This document shows, in pieces, positions 33,376 through 45,305 of a DNA stretch of 64,000 nucleotides. Both the position numbers and the translations under genes were made by a program. The first letter of the stretch is position 1; every line of letters begins with the position of its first letter. This DNA is from an uncultured Bacteroidales bacterium (GTDB lineage: Bacteria; Bacteroidota; Bacteroidia; Bacteroidales; Muribaculaceae), in the NCBI GenBank assembly GCA_949285735.1, contig CASEAQ010000015.1, positions 1 through 64,000 on the forward strand. Direction: 5' to 3'. The notes under the pieces are model-generated. The model was not told where the DNA came from. It worked only from the letters and a program-made list of their open reading frames with translations, and searched no databases.

Positions 33376-34812
33376 ATGAATAACAAATTTGCTGCTGGCA
33401 TTTTGTGCCTTGGCATGGGTGGACTTGTCACCGTCCAAGCCCAACAGCAAAAGCCTAATGTAGTGTTTATCCTTGCCGACGATTTGGGATATGGTGACCT
33501 TGGTTGTTATGGGCAAGAGAAGTTTGAAACCCCCAATATCGACCGTTTGGCGCAAGATGGAATGCGCTTCACGCAGTGCTATTCGGGTACTACCGTGAGT
33601 GCACCGTCGCGTTCGTGCCTGTTGACTGGAATGCATAGTGGACACACACCCGTGCGAGGCAATATCGAACTCGACCCCGAAGGGCAATTCCCATTGCCAG
33701 CCAGTACCCATACCATATTCCATACATTCAAGGAGGCTGGCTACAAGACTTCGGCTTTCGGAAAGTGGGGATTGGGCTTTGTGGGAACCTCCGGCGACCC
33801 TCGGTCGCAAGGGTGTGACAGGTTTTATGGCTTCAATTGCCAGTTGCTTGCCCACAGTTACTATCCCGACCACTTGTGGGATAACGATCAACGAGTGACG
33901 CTCGACGACAATGTGCTCGAAGTGGAGTATGGCAAAGGCACTTATGCACCCGACTTGATACACTCGAAGGCACTCGAATATCTCGACAGTATGACTGCCG
34001 ACGAGCCGTTTTTCATGTGGTATCCCACGATATTGCCACATGCCGAGCTGATAGTGCCAGAGGATAGCATAATCAAGCATTACCGTGGCAAGTTCCCCGA
34101 AGTGGCTTATAAGGGTACCGAGCCTGGCAATCCGGCATTCCGCCAGGGGGGATATTGCACCCAGCTACAGCCCCATGCTACGTTTGCGGCGATGGTGGCA
34201 CGGCTTGATATGTATGTGGGGCAAATAGTGGCAAAGTTGAAAGAAAAAGGCTTGTATGACAACACTATTATCATATTTTCGAGCGACAATGGTCCGCACA
34301 TGGAAGGGGGCGCCGACCCCGACTTTTTCAACAGCAACGGCATATACCGTGGCTACAAGCGCGATTTGTATGAGGGTGGCATAAGGGTACCTATGATAGT
34401 GTCTTGGCACATACAGGCAGGAACGGAAACCGACTTCATGTGTGCGTTTTGGGATATGTTGCCCACGTTCCGCCAAATCACTAATCCCAAGGCAAAACCT
34501 GTGGAGGGGGAAGACGGCGTGAGCCTGTTGCCGCTGCTCACGGGCAAGAAAGGACAGCAGGAACATGAATACCTGTATTTCGAGTTCCAAGAGCTCAACG
34601 GGCGGCAAGCCGTGCGCAAAGGCAACTGGAAGCTGCTGCACATGAACGTGCGTGGCGAAAGGCCTTATTATGAGCTGTATAATATCGCTGCCGACCCGTC
34701 GGAACGGCATAACTTGTTGGACGAGTACCCTGAGATTACCGAAGAGCTGAAGGCGATTATGCAGTCGGGGCATGTTGACAATCCCGATTTCCCTTTATTT
34801 GAAAAAAGATAA
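33376..34812 (+). CDS. Secreted serine-type sulfatase (arylsulfatase family)
   Basis: 478 aa with a signal peptide (cleavage near VQAQ). The sulfatase fold starts NVVFILADDLGYGDLGCYG (metal Asp pair). The active-site motif is SAPSRSCLLTG with Ser75 in the formylglycine position, so this is a serine-type enzyme needing an anaerobic radical-SAM maturase, which is not in the window. FGKWGLGFVG near residue 128, MWYPTILPHAE, and FSSDNGPHMEGGADPDFF (metal ligands) complete the site. It removes sulfate esters, probably from mucin or glycosaminoglycan sugars. It has its own promoter and is followed after 21 bp by the beta-galactosidase gene, so desulfation and degalactosylation are encoded together. 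Confidence 0.93.
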   Translation: MNNKFAAGILCLGMGGLVTVQAQQQKPNVVFILADDLGYGDLGCYGQEKFETPNIDRLAQDGMRFTQCYSGTTVSAPSRSCLLTGMHSGHTPVRGNIELDPEGQFPLPASTHTIFHTFKEAGYKTSAFGKWGLGFVGTSGDPRSQGCDRFYGFNCQLLAHSYYPDHLWDNDQRVTLDDNVLEVEYGKGTYAPDLIHSKALEYLDSMTADEPFFMWYPTILPHAELIVPEDSIIKHYRGKFPEVAYKGTEPGNPAFRQGGYCTQLQPHATFAAMVARLDMYVGQIVAKLKEKGLYDNTIIIFSSDNGPHMEGGADPDFFNSNGIYRGYKRDLYEGGIRVPMIVSWHIQAGTETDFMCAFWDMLPTFRQITNPKAKPVEGEDGVSLLPLLTGKKGQQEHEYLYFEFQELNGRQAVRKGNWKLLHMNVRGERPYYELYNIAADPSERHNLLDEYPEITEELKAIMQSGHVDNPDFPLFEKR

Positions 34813-38160
<3,348 letters not shown>

Positions 38161-38175
38161 TAGATACAAGGCTTG

Positions 38176-38210
38176 TGGGTGCGGCTCGTTGCTGGGTTGC
38201 ACCCATTTTT
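38176..38210 (+). terminator. Terminator or attenuator between the beta-galactosidase and kinase genes
   Basis: TGGGTGC and GCACCCA (7 bp) with a 16-nt loop, followed by TTTTT. It may only partly stop transcription into the downstream kinase gene, which lacks a clear promoter. Confidence 0.65.
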
Positions 38211-38232
38211 ATAACACAATATACATGGCATT

Positions 38233-39318
38233 ATGGAAAAATTGATTGATATTGTAGCCCACTTCTGCCACGAGGGGCGTGTTGCAGAGATTGCTCCGCT
38301 TGGGGCTGGGCTTATAAACGACTCATATAAAGTGACAACCGAGGGGCAGGCTGCCCCCGACTATGTGTTGCAGCGCATCAATCATGCGATTTTCACCGAC
38401 GTGGATATGCTGCAAGGCAACATCGAGGCTGTGACGCGTCACATACGCCGCAAGCTCGTGGAGCGAGGCGAGAGCGACATTGAGCGCAAGGTGCTGCACT
38501 TCATTGCCTCCACGACGGGCAAGACCTATTATGAAGCCGGGGGCAACTATTGGCGCATGATGGTGTTCATTCCTCGCGCCAAGACCTATGCCACAGTCAA
38601 CCCGCAATATTCGCAGTGTGCCGGCGAGGCGTTTGGCGATTTCCAGGCGATGCTTGCCGACATTCCCGACACGCTGGGCGAGACTATACCCAACTTCCAC
38701 AACATGGAGTTCAGGTTGCAGCAGTTGCGCGAGGCTGTAGCTGCCGACGCTTGCGGACGCGTGGCTGAGGTGGGCTACTACTTGGACGAGATTGAGCGTA
38801 GGGCAGACGCCATGTGCCTTGCCGAGCGGCTGCACCGCGAGGGAGTGTTGCCCAAGCGCGTGTGCCACTGCGACACGAAGGTTGACAACATGATGTTTGA
38901 CGAGCAGGGGCGTGTGTTGTGTGTCATCGACCTCGACACGGTGATGCCGTCGTTTGTGTTTTCCGACTATGGCGACTTCTTGCGCACTGCCGGCAACACC
39001 GGGCTTGAGGATGACCCCGATCTCGACCGCGTGAACTTCGACATGGAGATATTCCGCGCGTTCACGCGTGGCTATCTGTCGTCGGCACGTTCGTTCCTGT
39101 TGCCCGTCGAGATTGAAGGTTTGCCTTATGCGGCGGCACTGTTCCCCTATATGCAGTGTGTGCGTTTCCTTGCCGACTACATCAACGGCGACACCTACTA
39201 CAAGATAAAGTATGCCTCTCACAACTTGGTGCGCACCCGTGCGCAATTCAAGCTGCTACAAAGCGTTGAAGGGCATAGCGATGAAATGAAACAGTTTATC
39301 GAAGAATGTTTGAAATGA
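38233..39318 (+). CDS. NahK-like sugar 1-kinase (aminoglycoside phosphotransferase fold)
   Basis: 361 aa. APH-type kinase fold: the N-lobe has the loop PLGAGLINDSYKV and VLQRINHAIF (Gln-Arg-Ile-Asn typical of N-acetylhexosamine 1-kinases). The C-lobe has the catalytic loop VCHCDTKVDNMMFDEQG and the metal motif CVIDLDTVMPSF. NahK-type enzymes phosphorylate the anomeric C1 of GlcNAc/GalNAc in mucin and milk-glycan use. The neighbouring sulfatase, beta-galactosidase and GH109 genes fit N-acetylhexosamine salvage. The exact sugar is an inference. The stop overlaps the next ATG (ATGA). Confidence 0.8.
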   Translation: MEKLIDIVAHFCHEGRVAEIAPLGAGLINDSYKVTTEGQAAPDYVLQRINHAIFTDVDMLQGNIEAVTRHIRRKLVERGESDIERKVLHFIASTTGKTYYEAGGNYWRMMVFIPRAKTYATVNPQYSQCAGEAFGDFQAMLADIPDTLGETIPNFHNMEFRLQQLREAVAADACGRVAEVGYYLDEIERRADAMCLAERLHREGVLPKRVCHCDTKVDNMMFDEQGRVLCVIDLDTVMPSFVFSDYGDFLRTAGNTGLEDDPDLDRVNFDMEIFRAFTRGYLSSARSFLLPVEIEGLPYAAALFPYMQCVRFLADYINGDTYYKIKYASHNLVRTRAQFKLLQSVEGHSDEMKQFIEECLK

Positions 39319-39971
39319 AACAGTTGGTGGTGCCTCGCTTGCATTGCGAGGCTGCAAGTGCCGATGCCATTCCTGCCTTGCTCGACCGCGGGCAAGTGGC
39401 TTGGAATGCTATCGACGAGGTGGATTGGGCTGTTGAATATCCCTATTGCCCGAGGGTGGGGTTCCGCATCGCCCATGCTGGGCGGTGTATCATGTTGCAT
39501 TACAGGGTGACGGAGCAGAGCGTGGCTGCCGTTGCCGCTGCCGACAATGGCAACGTGTGGGAGGACTCGTGTGTGGAATTTTTCTTTATGCCAGACGGTG
39601 GCGACGGCATTTATTACAACATAGAATGCAACTGCGCCGGGAGGATATTGGTGGGCGCAGGGCGCGACCGCCACGACAGGGAGCTTGCACCCCCCGAGTT
39701 GCTTGCCGGGGTGACGCGCTGGGCGAGCCTCGGCAGCGAGCCGTTTGTCGAGCGAGTGGGCGAGACGGCATGGGAAGTGGCATTGTCGATACCGCTCGAC
39801 ACGTTTTTCAAGCATTCGCTTGTGTCGCTCAGTGGTAGTCGGGTCGGTGCCAACTTCTTCAAGTGTGGCGACCGCCTGCGGCAGCCGCATTTCGTTTCGT
39901 GGAACCGTGTCGAAGCCCCGTCGCCCGATTTCCACCGCCCCGAGTGCTTCGGCTCGTTGCTGTTTGAGTGA
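39315..39971 (+). CDS. CBM9-like carbohydrate-binding protein
   Basis: 218 aa. The start is chosen at the ATG overlapping the kinase stop codon (ATGA); an ATG 9 bp upstream is possible. No signal peptide is seen. The body is a beta-sandwich as in CBM family 9/DOMON-like proteins (VEYPYCPRVGFRIAH, LHYRVTE, VWEDSCVEFFFMPDG, YYNIECNCAGRILVG, FFKCGDRLRQPHFVSWN). The VWEDS-VEFF pattern is the family hallmark. The role may be binding of a sugar or sugar phosphate; catalytic residues are not apparent. Translational coupling to the kinase suggests a common pathway. Confidence 0.78.
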   Translation: MKQLVVPRLHCEAASADAIPALLDRGQVAWNAIDEVDWAVEYPYCPRVGFRIAHAGRCIMLHYRVTEQSVAAVAAADNGNVWEDSCVEFFFMPDGGDGIYYNIECNCAGRILVGAGRDRHDRELAPPELLAGVTRWASLGSEPFVERVGETAWEVALSIPLDTFFKHSLVSLSGSRVGANFFKCGDRLRQPHFVSWNRVEAPSPDFHRPECFGSLLFE

Positions 39972-40002
39972 GTGAGAAATGAGAGTGGGCAGTGAGAAGA
40001 TG

Positions 40003-41751
40003 TCACTTATCGGTGGCATCTTCCTGCCGCTTGCGCAGCGGCACGCTTTGCAGTGCATCGTCGAGGGTCTCGAATTGCTTCACGGGGTCGAACTTTGTGC
40101 TTTTCAGCCGATATTTGCGTTTGCGCAGCGCGCTGTCGCTAATACCGAGAACTGCACACAAACTGGGATTGTCAAGCCCTATCTTTATCAAGCAGCACAA
40201 GCATATCTCGCTGCCAGTCAGCGATGGATATTGTGCCGTGAGAGCGTTGGCAAATCCATTGTAGCAGTCGTTTACGACGGCAACCAATTCCGATATTTCG
40301 GCATCGGAAAAAGGCTCGGGCTGTCTGTTTGTCTTAGGTCTCTTTGCTGCGTCGATGGTCTCTTGCACTTTTTTCACCACACGGTTATTCAGCAATATCC
40401 GCTTTTTCAAGTCGGCAATCAAAGCCCTCGAAGTGTTCAATTCCTTGTCTTTATCATTGGCCTGGGCTGCAAGAGCCATTTCACGTTCGCTTGCCTTTAT
40501 TTTTTCGTCCATCAAGAGGGCTGCATTCTGTTGCAAGCGGTTGATGTCCTCGCTTTGGTGGCGCAAGGTGTCGAGCAATTGCTTGCGCCGCCGTGAATAT
40601 ACTGTGTATGCAACAAAGGCTGCTATGCCCAATATAATTATGATTGCCAATATATAAAGCCAACTTTGTTGCTGCTTTATTTTCAGCTCGCTGTTCTCCC
40701 GTTCTATACGGGTTGTGTTGTATTGCTTGTCAAGTCGTGCAACCTTGTCTCGTTCAATTCCTGCTGCAATCTTCAATAAATTAGCCGAATGTCGTTTGTT
40801 ATATTCCAATGCACCCTTATAATCACCCTGTGCCTCACGTAGCATACCCATGCAACTATAATATAAATTAGCTTTTACCAATGTAGTAGTGTCGCGTCCT
40901 CGTTCTATATAGTATTCTGCCGAATCGAGTCGGTTGGTAAGTATCAATAATCGTCCCTTAAAATTTAGATTTGAGATGGTATCGCTCCCATTAAGCAGGT
41001 GGTTGTAAACCAAGGCTTTGTCGATAAACCGTAATGCCTCGTTGTAACTACCGAGCATATAGTATGTTTGAGCTTTAAGCCCGTATAATGATGCAAGGTC
41101 TTGACAAGAATTTGCTTTGATTGCCAAGTCTAAGGCACGGTCTAATTTTTGAATACCTGTAATGGTGTCGTTATTTGCAAGATAGCTGTAACTCAGTTCT
41201 TTCAGGCTGGTAATTATTGAGGATGTGTCATTAAGTTTATTTGCACATAGCAAGGATAATTCAAATGGCTCGATGGAGGATTTAACATCATACCCGTCTT
41301 GTAGTAACCTGCCCCATAAATAATATATATAATATGAAACCCATGCGTCGCTGACGTTGCTAATATATTCTGATGCTTTATGAATGTAACCAAGTGATAC
41401 ATCATGCATACTTAATTCTTCATAAATTTGTGCAGCAACGAGGAATGTTTTTGCTTTCATATCGGCATTGTCACAAGTTGAGTAATGCGCAAGTGCCACC
41501 TTTATTAATGAGTCGTTTTCAGCGGGAATATAACAGCGGTATTTTGCTTGTGCATAAAGCAATGCAAAATAAGGGTCTTTGCCAAGTCCTCTACTATTTA
41601 TGCTATCAAGTATTTGTAATGATTTTTGAGGTTGTGTCTTAATATAGCTGTCTGCAATTTGCAACTGGTTCGCAATTGTTCCTTCTTTCTGAGAGCATGC
41701 GTTAATTATTAGTGCCAATATTATTATGGTAATCAGTTTTGTCTGTATCAT
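40003..41751 (-). CDS. TPR-containing membrane lipoprotein regulator with C-terminal HTH
   Basis: 582 aa. A lipoprotein signal (TIIILALIINAC, Cys19) is followed by an array of tetratricopeptide repeats (about 25-340), a membrane helix (SWLYILAIIIILGIAAFVAY, roughly 363-385), a coiled coil (to about 490) and a C-terminal LuxR-like helix-turn-helix (LTGSEICLCCLIKIGLDNPS, then ISDSALRKRKYRLK). This is a common Bacteroidetes regulator: a periplasmic TPR sensor joined through the membrane to a cytoplasmic DNA-binding end. Its targets are unknown; neighbours are a small membrane protein gene and the glycan genes. It is convergent with the CBM9-like gene with a 31-bp gap and an overlapping hairpin (AAGATG...CATCTT, 39997-40022). 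Confidence 0.85.
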   Translation of the reverse strand: MIQTKLITIIILALIINACSQKEGTIANQLQIADSYIKTQPQKSLQILDSINSRGLGKDPYFALLYAQAKYRCYIPAENDSLIKVALAHYSTCDNADMKAKTFLVAAQIYEELSMHDVSLGYIHKASEYISNVSDAWVSYYIYYLWGRLLQDGYDVKSSIEPFELSLLCANKLNDTSSIITSLKELSYSYLANNDTITGIQKLDRALDLAIKANSCQDLASLYGLKAQTYYMLGSYNEALRFIDKALVYNHLLNGSDTISNLNFKGRLLILTNRLDSAEYYIERGRDTTTLVKANLYYSCMGMLREAQGDYKGALEYNKRHSANLLKIAAGIERDKVARLDKQYNTTRIERENSELKIKQQQSWLYILAIIIILGIAAFVAYTVYSRRRKQLLDTLRHQSEDINRLQQNAALLMDEKIKASEREMALAAQANDKDKELNTSRALIADLKKRILLNNRVVKKVQETIDAAKRPKTNRQPEPFSDAEISELVAVVNDCYNGFANALTAQYPSLTGSEICLCCLIKIGLDNPSLCAVLGISDSALRKRKYRLKSTKFDPVKQFETLDDALQSVPLRKRQEDATDK

Positions 41752-41774
41752 TATAGTGAAATTAATAGGCTGAA

Positions 41775-41782
41775 CAAAGTTA
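41775..41782 (-). promoter_or_regulatory. -7 box (TAACTTTG) of the TPR regulator gene
   Basis: Exact TAnnTTTG match on the minus strand 24 bp before the start codon. Confidence 0.5.
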
Positions 41783-41877
41783 TTAAATTAATGTTTGTCG
41801 AAAAATTTTTCAGCCGTAAATGTAGTACGAAGGCAGATCTGAGGCATTTTCCTAGTGATTTACACCCCCTTTTATAT

Positions 41878-41966
41878 ATATGTCCACAACTTTTTTTGTG
41901 GACATATTTGTAACTCATTAGGTCATAATTATTTAACGTATGTATGGTTGAGTTATATGTCCACAA
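41878..41966. promoter_or_regulatory. Three ATATGTCCACAA sites upstream of the TPR regulator gene
   Basis: ATATGTCCACAA occurs at 41878-41889 and 41955-41966, and its exact complement TTGTGGACATAT at 41896-41907. The first two sites form a perfect 12-bp hairpin with a 6-nt loop. They lie about 100-180 bp upstream of the regulator's promoter in an AT-rich gap (41752-42249) that holds no gene. They may bind a dimeric regulator. Confidence 0.45.
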
Positions 41967-42215
41967 GAAAAAAGGCTTAAAATTTGGGGCGTTAATATGG
42001 CTGCCATAATTTTGAAGGTGAAAAAATTAATCGGAAAAAATTATGGTTAAACATTTAGCATTATCTATTTTTTGCTTTTTCGGTTTTAAATTCTTATGCC
42101 GAAAAGGGGTTGACTACTTGTTATGTTGTGGAATGTAAATTTTATATTATTACCTATTAAGGTTTGTATCTAAATTTATATTTTACAATATGGCAAATAT
42201 TTGTTTTATATTTAA

Positions 42216-42223
42216 TATATTTG
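42216..42223 (+). promoter_or_regulatory. -7 box (TATATTTG) of the small membrane protein gene
   Basis: Exact match to TAnnTTTG, 26 bp upstream of the ATG at 42250. It argues against an earlier in-frame start at 42190. Confidence 0.5.
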
Positions 42224-42249
42224 TATATAAATTTTTTAATGGTAATTTT

Positions 42250-42648
42250 ATGGAACGGAATAATAAGAATGTGTCATGGGGTGTGCCATTGACGATGGCA
42301 ATGCTTTTGCAGGGTGTCGCGCTGGTATATGCCGGGTACGACATGGGGCTTGCTGCCGAGGTTGCGTCGGTACTTACTTTCGCTGTGGCTGTTGTGTGCA
42401 TGGTGGGTTACTTGATAAAGACCCGGTTGGCATGGCGGCGGTTTGTGAAGTGCTTTTTCGGTTCGAGCATGGCAGATGCCGCAATTGTGATGCTGCTGTT
42501 CTTGATAGCGGTAAAAGGGAATGTACCGGCGACAGAGCGCGAGGCGATTTGCGTGGGGGCATTTGTTTGCAGCCAAGTGGTTTTGATTTTTGCGGTCTTA
42601 AAAACGGTCATGCGCCATGGCAACAGTGGTTTACATGTCGAAGGTTGA
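42250..42648 (+). CDS. Small integral membrane protein, unknown function
   Basis: 132 aa. I do not recognise the family. Four hydrophobic helices are visible: VPLTMAMLLQGVALVYAGYD, VLTFAVAVVCMVGYL, AIVMLLFLIAVKGN and CVGAFVCSQVVLIFAVLKTV. The short loops are basic on the expected inner side (KTRLAWRRFVK). It is divergent from the TPR regulator gene and next to foldback element B. The start is set by the -7 box at 42216-42223. A role in the regulator's circuit is possible but without evidence. Confidence 0.6.
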   Translation: MERNNKNVSWGVPLTMAMLLQGVALVYAGYDMGLAAEVASVLTFAVAVVCMVGYLIKTRLAWRRFVKCFFGSSMADAAIVMLLFLIAVKGNVPATEREAICVGAFVCSQVVLIFAVLKTVMRHGNSGLHVEG

Positions 42649-42724
42649 TGCCATGCATGGATAATATATGAAATTACGGGAGACGTTTTGACAGTAAAGA
42701 GCGGTTTTAGATCTAAAACCGTGT

Positions 42725-43063
42725 ATTAATAAAAAATAGAGCAGGGGGCGGCGAAGCCGTCCAACTATGCGCTAACCGAGGGCGACGCTGCCCTTTAGGG
42801 CAAGGAACCCTCGGGATGAAACCCACGCAGCAGGGCCTCGAAGAGGTCCAACGTGCCGCCTTGGTAACACATTCATTACAAAACATGAGCGTCGTTCCCT
42901 CACACAAGAATGACAATGGGCTTCCGTTGGACCTCTTCGAGGCCCTGTGCTTAAAGTGAGGTATTGCCCGACGGTTCCTTGCCCACTTACGTGAGGCTGC
43001 GTCACACGTCGGTTACGCCATAGTTGGACGGCTTCGCCGCCCCCTGTTCTATTTTTTATTAAT
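42725..43063. repeat. Foldback element, copy B (inverted relative to A and C)
   Basis: The core is 42744-43044. Left H2 is CCGAGGG...CCCTCGG, right H2 (read inward) CCGACGTG...CCGTCGG; H1 and H3 are as in copy A. The unique centre matches the centre of copy A only after reverse complementing, so this copy is flipped. The inverted repeat continues into ATTAATAAAAAAT on the left (42725) and ATTTTTTATTAAT on the right (43051), which marks very clean ends. Confidence 0.85.
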
Positions 43064-43319
43064 GACCGCCAAACATATACATTTAATTATCAAGGTTGTA
43101 GCCATTGATAAACCTCTTCAGCCGAATTCGCTCATAATTTACTATATATCAACATATTGCAGTTTGACCAAGATTTTTTATCGGACACTAATTTTTATAG
43201 TTATAATACTCTGTTAAAATTACAACTAATCCGTTGAGGACAAACAGGTTAATTAGCCATTTCTTAAAAAGCTCATTTTTGCGAGATATTGTTCTGATAC
43301 AGCATCTTGCATCTTTTAT
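43064..43319. other. AT-rich spacer with no intact gene
   Basis: No gene or clear signal is seen between foldback element B and the decayed bPH-like fragment. Confidence 0.4.
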
Positions 43320-43529
43320 GTAGTAACAGAGCCATTCAGTCGGGTGTCGGTCAAGCCCATATCCAATTCGGATATTTCCAAGAGCGTAAGGAAATTTGGA
43401 AGTGGCGGGTTTGGTGGTTGCACAGGCTACTTCAAGAACGAGGTTCTTGGCGATTTTGAAATGTCTGTAACGGATAAGAGCGGTGGACTGCTGATTGAGA
43501 CTAACAGCAAGAAGTATGTAATCAGTTAG
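43320..43529 (+). pseudogene. Remnant of a bacterial PH-domain (bPH) protein
   Basis: A frame with no good start encodes VVTEPFSRVSVKPISNSDIS followed by KSVRKFGSGGFGGCTGYF, KNEVLGDFEMSVTDKSGG and a closing LLIETNSKKYVIS. The FGSGG..G.TGYF-NEVLG pattern resembles the C-terminal half of short bacterial PH-like proteins (bPH_5 type). The upstream half is missing, and the frame is closed by a stop 21 codons before. It is most likely a decayed 3' fragment beside the foldback element. Confidence 0.45.
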
Positions 43530-43640
43530 CAGTGAGGAGTTAGTAGTTAGCAGTTAGGGGAACCAGCGATAAAAGCACTAATGAACTAACTGATAATTGC
43601 TAACTGCTAACTACTCACTGCTAACCACTCACTGCTAACT
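43530..43640. repeat. Low-complexity TTAGCAGTTAG/CTAACTGCTAAC repeats
   Basis: Short units such as AGTTAGCAGTTAG (left) and CTAACTGCTAACTACTCACT (right) repeat in both orientations, forming an imperfect inverted array just beyond the stop codon of the GH109-like gene. No coding potential is seen. Confidence 0.6.
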
Positions 43641-43654
43641 AAAAGGAATGCTTT

Positions 43655-45175
43655 CTAATTGCCTTTCAGTTTGGCTGTGGCTTCGGCGGCTTTTTGGGCG
43701 GCTATAGCCTCGTCTTCGGGCGAAGCGAATGCATGGCGGTAGCCGTCGATTACGTTCCACTCGCCACGGGTGAAGTCGGGAACGGCAACCGGGGCGCAAC
43801 CGTTGTCCATCGATATTTCGCCAAGTTCGGCAAGGCAGCACCATTCGGCAAGGTCATACACGTCCATGTCGAGCGGCAGCCCGTTTTGCAGGCAATACAC
43901 AAGACGAGAGTCCATTATGAAGTCCATGCCGCCGTGTCCGCCCACTTCGCGGGCAAGTTCGCCATATTTCTTCAAGATTGGGTGCTGGTATTTCTCGACG
44001 AGGGCTTTCATGTCGTCCTCGTCCAAGAAGCTGTGTGCCGACAAGTCATCGACATCGGGCACGCCGGCGGCAGACAGTTGCTCGGCTTCGACGGCATAAC
44101 CCTCAACGGGGTATTTGTTTGCCATGCCGTGGGTGCCGGTGAGCTGGTACAGGCGGCTATATGGCTGGTAGGTCATCACGTTGTGCTGTATTTCAATCAC
44201 CTTGCCCAGCTCGGTGCGAATGAGGGTGGTGGTGTGGTCGCCGTTGCGGAAGTCGGTGCAAGCCGAGTCGAGGCGTTCGCTGGCAAGCTGCGAGCCCATT
44301 GCCGACTTGGTGTCCATTGCCACGAGAGTTTTCATGCGGTCGCCGCGGTGCAAGTCGAGGGCTTGTGCCACAGGACCGAGCCCGTGGGTGGCATACACGT
44401 CGCCGCGGTGGCGCATATTGTAGTCGAGCCTCCAGCCGAGCTTGTCTTGCTCGCCGTTTTTCCAATAGTGGTCCCAAAATTCCGACAAGTTGTGTATGTA
44501 TGCCCCCTGAGCGCGTATGATTTCGCCAAACACGCCTTGTTGCGCCATGTTGAGCGTGTTCATTTCAAACCAGTCGTAGCAGCAGTTTTCGAGTATGAAG
44601 CAGTGTTTGCGAGTGGTTTCGCTAAGGTTGATGAGTGCCCAGCACTCTTCCAAGTTCATTGCCGAAGGCACTTCGATGGCTACGTGCTTGCCGTTTTCGA
44701 GCGCGCACTTTGCAACGGGGAAGTGGTGGAGCCAGTCGGTGGCGACATACACGAGGTCGATGTCGTTGCGGCGGCACAGCTCCTCATATCCCTTTTCGCC
44801 CGAGTATATCGCCGCTTGTGGCATTGATGCCTTGGTGAGCAACTCTTGGCAAGCCTCGGCGCGTTCGCGCTCAAAGTCGCAGAGAGCCACGACCTGCGTG
44901 CCCGGAATGTGGGTGAAACGCTCCACAGCCCCAGGACCGCGCATTCCAAGCCCCACGAACCCTACGCGCACGACTTCGAGCTTGGGGGCAGTAAGCCCGA
45001 TGACGCTCTTCTGCCCGGCAGGGCGTTCGGGCGAGTGAATCACTATGGTTCCGTTCTCCCAGTGCCATTGTGTGCCGCGCTCGGTGGTGTGCACCTCGGG
45101 CGCGTTGCTGCAGGCCGCCAGCAAGATGCTGGCGCACACGGCAACGGCGGCAACTATCCTGTTTGTTATGTTCAT
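43655..45175 (-). CDS. Gfo/Idh/MocA oxidoreductase lipoprotein, probable GH109 alpha-N-acetylgalactosaminidase
   Basis: 506 aa. A lipoprotein signal (AAVAVCASILLAAC) is followed by a Rossmann fold with VRVGFVGLGMRGPGAVERF near residue 70, VVALCDFERERA, YVATDWLHHFPVA and GKHVAIEVPSAMN. The C-terminal domain has WRLDYNMRHRGDVYATHGLG and GGHGGMDFIMDSRL. These blocks match GH109 enzymes, which use a bound NAD+ in a redox/elimination mechanism to cleave alpha-GalNAc, for example from mucin cores. It is anchored in the envelope. It has its own promoter (TAAATTTG, minus strand, 45210-45217). Some relatives are plain oxidoreductases, so activity is not certain. Confidence 0.85.
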   Translation of the reverse strand: MNITNRIVAAVAVCASILLAACSNAPEVHTTERGTQWHWENGTIVIHSPERPAGQKSVIGLTAPKLEVVRVGFVGLGMRGPGAVERFTHIPGTQVVALCDFERERAEACQELLTKASMPQAAIYSGEKGYEELCRRNDIDLVYVATDWLHHFPVAKCALENGKHVAIEVPSAMNLEECWALINLSETTRKHCFILENCCYDWFEMNTLNMAQQGVFGEIIRAQGAYIHNLSEFWDHYWKNGEQDKLGWRLDYNMRHRGDVYATHGLGPVAQALDLHRGDRMKTLVAMDTKSAMGSQLASERLDSACTDFRNGDHTTTLIRTELGKVIEIQHNVMTYQPYSRLYQLTGTHGMANKYPVEGYAVEAEQLSAAGVPDVDDLSAHSFLDEDDMKALVEKYQHPILKKYGELAREVGGHGGMDFIMDSRLVYCLQNGLPLDMDVYDLAEWCCLAELGEISMDNGCAPVAVPDFTRGEWNVIDGYRHAFASPEDEAIAAQKAAEATAKLKGN

Positions 45176-45209
45176 AGATGAAAAATGTATGTTAAGATGT
45201 TTACTAATG

Positions 45210-45217
45210 CAAATTTA
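45210..45217 (-). promoter_or_regulatory. -7 box (TAAATTTG) of the GH109-like gene
   Basis: Exact consensus on the minus strand, 35 bp upstream of the start codon. Confidence 0.5.
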
Positions 45218-45234
45218 GCAAAAATGTTTTTGAT

Positions 45235-45270
45235 AAAAAGGACGCACGAATGAATCTCATTCGTGCGTCC
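45235..45270 (-). terminator. Rho-independent terminator of the tricorn-like gene
   Basis: On the minus strand a perfect 14-bp stem (GGACGCACGAATGA and its complement, 3-nt loop) is followed by TTTTT, 36 bp past the stop codon. Confidence 0.93.
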
Positions 45271-45305
45271 AGATATTTGATGTACTTGCTTGCGTGTTGC
45301 GAGGT

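Noticed and set aside
42190-42249. Upstream start for the small membrane protein gene
   Set aside because: It would place the start before the -7 box at 42216-42223; the extra 20 residues are AT-driven (Phe, Ile, Asn).
42713-43005. Open frames on the minus strand across foldback copy B (67 and 77 codons)
   Set aside because: Same reasons; the frames contain translated hairpin sequence and do not match the frames in copies A and C.
43530-43640. Possible CRISPR-like array from TTAGCAGTTAG repeats
   Set aside because: Units are under 15 bp, have no regular spacers and occur in both orientations; no cas gene is near.
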